A stretch of DNA of 41,993 bases from positions 1-41,993 of the forward strand of contig JACQUA010000113.1 of assembly GCA_016210565.1 (NCBI GenBank), in the 5' to 3' direction. Positions 39,451 to 41,993 of this stretch are shown piece after piece. The stretch's first letter is position 1. Every line of letters starts with the position of its first letter. The notes beneath the pieces are model-generated. The model made no database searches. It saw nothing but the letters and a program-made list of their open reading frames with translations, and was not told where the DNA came from. Made by a program: the position numbers and the translations under genes. This DNA comes from Chloroflexota bacterium (lineage in GTDB: Bacteria > Chloroflexota > Dehalococcoidia > JACQUA01).

Positions 39451-39550
39451 GTCATTGCGAGTCCCGATTTCGTCGGGACGAAGCAATCCCCCAGTTGGCT
39501 GGCCGTCCAGGGGATTGCTTCGTCCCGACGAAATCGGGACTCGCAATGAC
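39451..39550. repeat. Perfect 41-bp inverted repeat (100-bp hairpin)
   Basis: The left arm 39451-39491 starts GTCATTGCGAGTCCCGATTT and the right arm 39510-39550 is its exact reverse complement, with an 18-base loop. Each arm also contains the CCCGATTTCGTCGGG palindrome. It lies between the start of XDH subunit 2 and the end of the GIY-YIG gene. Confidence 0.95.
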
Positions 39551-39554
39551 GGCG

Positions 39555-39845
39555 TTATAAGTCGTCAGACAAGTCTTTCCATTCCGGGTTCATGCTGTTG
39601 ACCAGATCGATCTTTCTTTGTCTCGATCCGGCCTTTATCTGTTTTTCTCTTGTGATTGAACTCTCCACGTTTTCAGATATCTCGTAGTAGACCAGCTTCT
39701 TAACATTGTACTTCCGGGTAAAGCCCTTCACCACGCCCTCTTTGTGCTGGCCAACCCTCTCGACGAGGTTGCTTGTTACACCCGTGTAAAGGACGGTATT
39801 CCAGTTGTTCGTCATGATGTAGACGCAGTAGTGTTTGTCCTGCAT
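39555..39845 (-). CDS. Small GIY-YIG nuclease family protein
   Basis: 96 residues. The GIY-YIG fold is shown by YCVYIMTNNWNTVLYTGVTS at the start (the VYI and YTG motif strands), R29-type ERVGQHKEG, FTRKYNVKKLVYYE and a final EKQIKAGSRQRKIDLVNSMN. These stand-alone GIY-YIG proteins of about 90-100 residues are common and poorly understood, with no proven target. It starts at the ATG at 39845. Copies of the same GTCATTGCGAG repeat family flank the gene on both sides (39451-39550 and 39879-39962), so the gene may be the protein partner of that repeat. Confidence 0.9.
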   Translation of the reverse strand: MQDKHYCVYIMTNNWNTVLYTGVTSNLVERVGQHKEGVVKGFTRKYNVKKLVYYEISENVESSITREKQIKAGSRQRKIDLVNSMNPEWKDLSDDL

Positions 39846-39878
39846 AGCTTCCTGGCTTTACCGCTTGGTCAGCCATCC

Positions 39879-39920
39879 GGGGGATTGCTTCGTCCCGACG
39901 AAATCGGGACTCGCAATGAC
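39879..39920. repeat. GTCATTGCGAG-family repeat arm
   Basis: A further exact copy of the right arm of the 39451 hairpin (GGGGATTGCTTCGTCCCGAC to TCGCAATGAC), on the other side of the GIY-YIG gene. Confidence 0.95.
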
Positions 39921-39926
39921 CGGCCA

Positions 39927-41843
39927 TCATCCGGGGGATTGCTTCGCTACGCTCGCAATGACATCCGGCAGGTCCAGGGCTTCGAGGGCCTTGCGGGTTG
40001 GCGTTCCGTTCCGGTCCCAGCCCCAGTAGTCGTAGTATTCGTCCAGCATCTTCTGGAACTCTTTTTCTTTGAGAACATGACCTTGCAGCGGGCCGGTGTT
40101 GAAGGCCTCCTGGAAAAACATCTTTGGAATTGTATCATCTTTCCGGCTCAAACCCAACCTGTGGTTATAAGCCTGCTCCAGGGTGTAGACCCGCCGGCAG
40201 ATGGTCAGAAGTTCTTCCGGTGAAAAGTCGACCCCCGTCGCCAGGGAGGTCATCTCCGCCCAGTCCTTTTCCATCAGGCCGTCGAGGGGATTGAACCAGC
40301 GTCCGACGAACTTGCAGACGCCCAGGAGATCGCCCAGGGTGCACATCAGGCGGTAGTAGACCGCCATGGGTATTTTCCCCTCGGAGCTTCGGGGATTGAC
40401 CACGTGGGGATTATCCCAGACCTTCCGGCCCATCTCCGGGGAGAGGTGACGGCGTTCGAAAGAGGGAAAGCCCTTCAGGTGGTCGGCGCCCCTGGTAGAC
40501 GTGGCGCTCAACAGGGCGCAGGCGTACGAGGCCCTGGTGGGCTTTTCCTGGCTCTGCTTGCGCTTGATGGTCGGCGCATAGTATTCGCTGCCTTTGCCTA
40601 TCTTCCGGGAAGCCCTCCACAGCCCCTCGGCCAGGACGTCCCCGAAACCCTCCCGGTAGACTATCCGTCGCATCAGCTCCATTCCCATCTTCTGGTCGCC
40701 CCAGTTCAAGACCAGGCCGCCGGTGTCCTCAGCGTTGATGATTCCCCTCTGGAAACAGTCGGTGGCCCAGGCGATCAGCTCGCCCGGTTCGGTGGAGTCC
40801 AGCCCGTAATCGTTGCAGAACTTCGTGGCGTGGATGCCATAGGCCAGGTTCAACGAGCCGCCCCACAGGATATAGCCATCCAGCGACCCGTATTCGTAGC
40901 CCTCGCCCTGCGTCCCGGCATAAGGACCTTCTTTGATCACACAGAAGTGGGAACAATGCATGGCGCAGCCGTAGCAGCCCAGGCTCTTCTGGACGTATTC
41001 TTGGGCGAAACGGTCGCCGCTTACTCTTTCCATTTCTTCCGCGGTGACCTGCGTCACGCCGTAGTTATGTTTGTGCAGGTAGCCGCCCAGGTGCATGTTG
41101 CGGATGAGCATCATGGTGCCCATTTTGCGCATCACCGGCAGGGACTGGAGGGCGGTTACCCTTTCCCTGGCCCGCCAGCAGGCGGCCTCGAACTCGGCGG
41201 GACGGGCAATCCTGACTCCTTTGGTGCCCCTCACGGCCACCGCCTTGAGGTTCTTCGACCCCGCCACCGCCCCGCACCCCGTCCAGCCGGGGGCCCGGCT
41301 GAGGTTGTTCATCAGGATGGCGAAGCGAACCAGGTTCTCCCCCGCCGGTCCGATGCAAGATACCTGGATCCATTTGTCGCCTACCTCTTTCTTGATGGCT
41401 TCGTCGGTCTCGGGGACGGTCTTCCCCCACAACTGCCGGGCGTCCCGTATTTCCACACTGTCATCGTCAATCCAGAGATAGACCGGCTTGTCGGCTTTGC
41501 CGCTGATGATGAGCAGATCATAGCCCGCGTTCTTCAGTTCCGGGGCAAAATGACCGCCGGCGTTGGTATCTCCGAAGATGTTCGTTATCGGCGACTTCGT
41601 CACGATTTCCAGCCGGCCGCTGCTGGGGGCCAGCGTCCCCGTCAGCGGCCCGGTGGTATACATCAGCAGGTTGCGGGGGTCCAGGCCGTCTTCCACCTCC
41701 GGCCCCACTTCGTCCCACAGGTATTTCGCCCCGAACCCCTCCCCTCCCAGCCACTTCCGGGCAAAGGATTCCTCCAGGGGAAGTTTCTTTGTTTCCCCCG
41801 TTGTCAGGTCTACCCTCAGTATTGTTCCAGCCCAGCCATGCAT
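39927..41843 (-). CDS. Aldehyde ferredoxin oxidoreductase (AOR) family protein
   Basis: 638 residues from the ATG at 41843, with AAGGAA upstream. MHGWAGTILRVDLTTGE and WLGGEGFGAKYLWDEV are the classic AOR start. The [4Fe-4S] ligands are C290, C293, C297 (CYGCAMHC) and C510 (GVCKF). TGCGAVAGSKNLKAVAVRG and DSTEPGELIAWATDCFQRG match the family. AORs use a tungsten or molybdenum bis-pterin to interconvert aldehydes and carboxylic acids with ferredoxin, or to reduce aromatic acids. The final 11 residues (VIASVAKQSPG) are encoded by a dispersed repeat and are not part of the normal protein. The MoaD-like gene at 35829 may serve its cofactor. Confidence 0.92.
   Translation of the reverse strand: MHGWAGTILRVDLTTGETKKLPLEESFARKWLGGEGFGAKYLWDEVGPEVEDGLDPRNLLMYTTGPLTGTLAPSSGRLEIVTKSPITNIFGDTNAGGHFAPELKNAGYDLLIISGKADKPVYLWIDDDSVEIRDARQLWGKTVPETDEAIKKEVGDKWIQVSCIGPAGENLVRFAILMNNLSRAPGWTGCGAVAGSKNLKAVAVRGTKGVRIARPAEFEAACWRARERVTALQSLPVMRKMGTMMLIRNMHLGGYLHKHNYGVTQVTAEEMERVSGDRFAQEYVQKSLGCYGCAMHCSHFCVIKEGPYAGTQGEGYEYGSLDGYILWGGSLNLAYGIHATKFCNDYGLDSTEPGELIAWATDCFQRGIINAEDTGGLVLNWGDQKMGMELMRRIVYREGFGDVLAEGLWRASRKIGKGSEYYAPTIKRKQSQEKPTRASYACALLSATSTRGADHLKGFPSFERRHLSPEMGRKVWDNPHVVNPRSSEGKIPMAVYYRLMCTLGDLLGVCKFVGRWFNPLDGLMEKDWAEMTSLATGVDFSPEELLTICRRVYTLEQAYNHRLGLSRKDDTIPKMFFQEAFNTGPLQGHVLKEKEFQKMLDEYYDYWGWDRNGTPTRKALEALDLPDVIASVAKQSPG
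39932..39962. repeat. GTCATTGCGAG-family short repeat, overlapping AOR
   Basis: GGGGGATTGCTTCGCTACGC followed by TCGCAATGAC, a short form of the same family that lacks the CCCGATTTCGTCGGG insert. It encodes the last residues of the AOR protein. Confidence 0.9.
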
Positions 41844-41894
41844 ATCAGGTTCCTTGAGTTGATTGAGTTATTGGGTTATCCGGTTGGAAAATCC

Positions 41895-41917
41895 GTAGCG
41901 GCACGCTGCCGCGTGCC
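41895..41917. repeat. GTAGCGGCACGC-family palindrome
   Basis: GTAGCGGCACGCTGCCGCGT, same orientation as the 15993 copy, upstream of the AOR gene. Confidence 0.75.
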
Positions 41918-41930
41918 CGACCTGGCGTAG

Positions 41931-41993
41931 GCGTAGGGTGGGTTAAGCGCGGATGGTGGGGTTGGGGGCAGGGGAGGCCGCGCGGACCCACCG
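41931..41993. repeat. GTGGGTTCG...TTAACCCAC hairpin repeat, at the window edge
   Basis: GTAGGGTGGGTTAAGCGC at the left and GCGCGGACCCACCG at the right edge; an inverted copy like 36995, possibly cut by the window end. Confidence 0.75.

Noticed and set aside
1..41993. CRISPR arrays, tRNA and rRNA genes
   Set aside because: Nothing with regularly spaced repeats and unique spacers was seen; the short-period arrays are satellites. No tRNA cloverleaf or rRNA sequence was recognised by eye.

Overview
The window reads as a GC-rich (roughly 60% by eye) bacterial chromosome segment, probably from an uncultivated anaerobe. The mix of several UbiD-family decarboxylases, molybdenum hydroxylase large subunits, an aldehyde ferredoxin oxidoreductase, hydantoinase/acetone-carboxylase-like subunits and dense intergenic palindromes would suit Dehalococcoidia-like Chloroflexota or a similar sediment lineage. 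That placement is inference: no rRNA or other phylogenetic marker is present.

0-2 kb: the start of a minus-strand gene that runs off the left edge, behind a near-consensus promoter that predicts a leaderless mRNA; then, on the plus strand, a DUF6569 (ARPP-1) protein and a metallophosphoesterase.

2-12 kb (plus strand): a nuclease-rich accessory island. It holds two related PD-(D/E)XK proteins, a zinc-ribbon protein, a DUF2779 protein (Cas4-like nuclease plus DEDD exonuclease), a DUF2281 antitoxin-like gene with a broken partner, an MNT/HEPN pair and a full-length RNase J-like beta-CASP hydrolase. Its most unusual property is that the first codons of the beta-CASP gene recur four times (3841, 6315, 9109, 10519). 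Three copies are truncated and each lies at the edge of a different nuclease or toxin module. A perfect 116-bp repeat follows the first two copies.

12-14 kb (plus strand): a hicAB pair (hicA apparently frameshifted) and a DUF1186/SEC-C protein, bracketed by three copies of one hairpin repeat.

14-42 kb (minus strand): a catabolic region with five UbiD-family decarboxylases, two xanthine-dehydrogenase-type molybdopterin subunits (one lacking the catalytic Glu), a DUF3467-like protein, a flavin reductase, an MBL hydrolase, HyuA and a HyuB fused to an acetone-carboxylase-gamma-like zinc domain, a MoaD/ThiS-like protein and an AOR. Together they suggest anaerobic (de)carboxylation and hydroxylation of aromatic or heterocyclic acids. 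No UbiX, no XDH FeS/FAD subunits and no CoA ligase are in the window, so the pathway needs partners elsewhere. An AT-richer insert (26.0-28.3 kb) carries a second hicAB pair and small proteins.

From 12 kb onward the intergenic spaces hold several dispersed palindromic families, including a REP-like element with at least 14 copies and a REP-associated tyrosine transposase (33.2 kb) that may mobilise it. Some repeats have become part of proteins: one lies inside an XDH subunit and others form the C-termini of an XDH subunit and the AOR.
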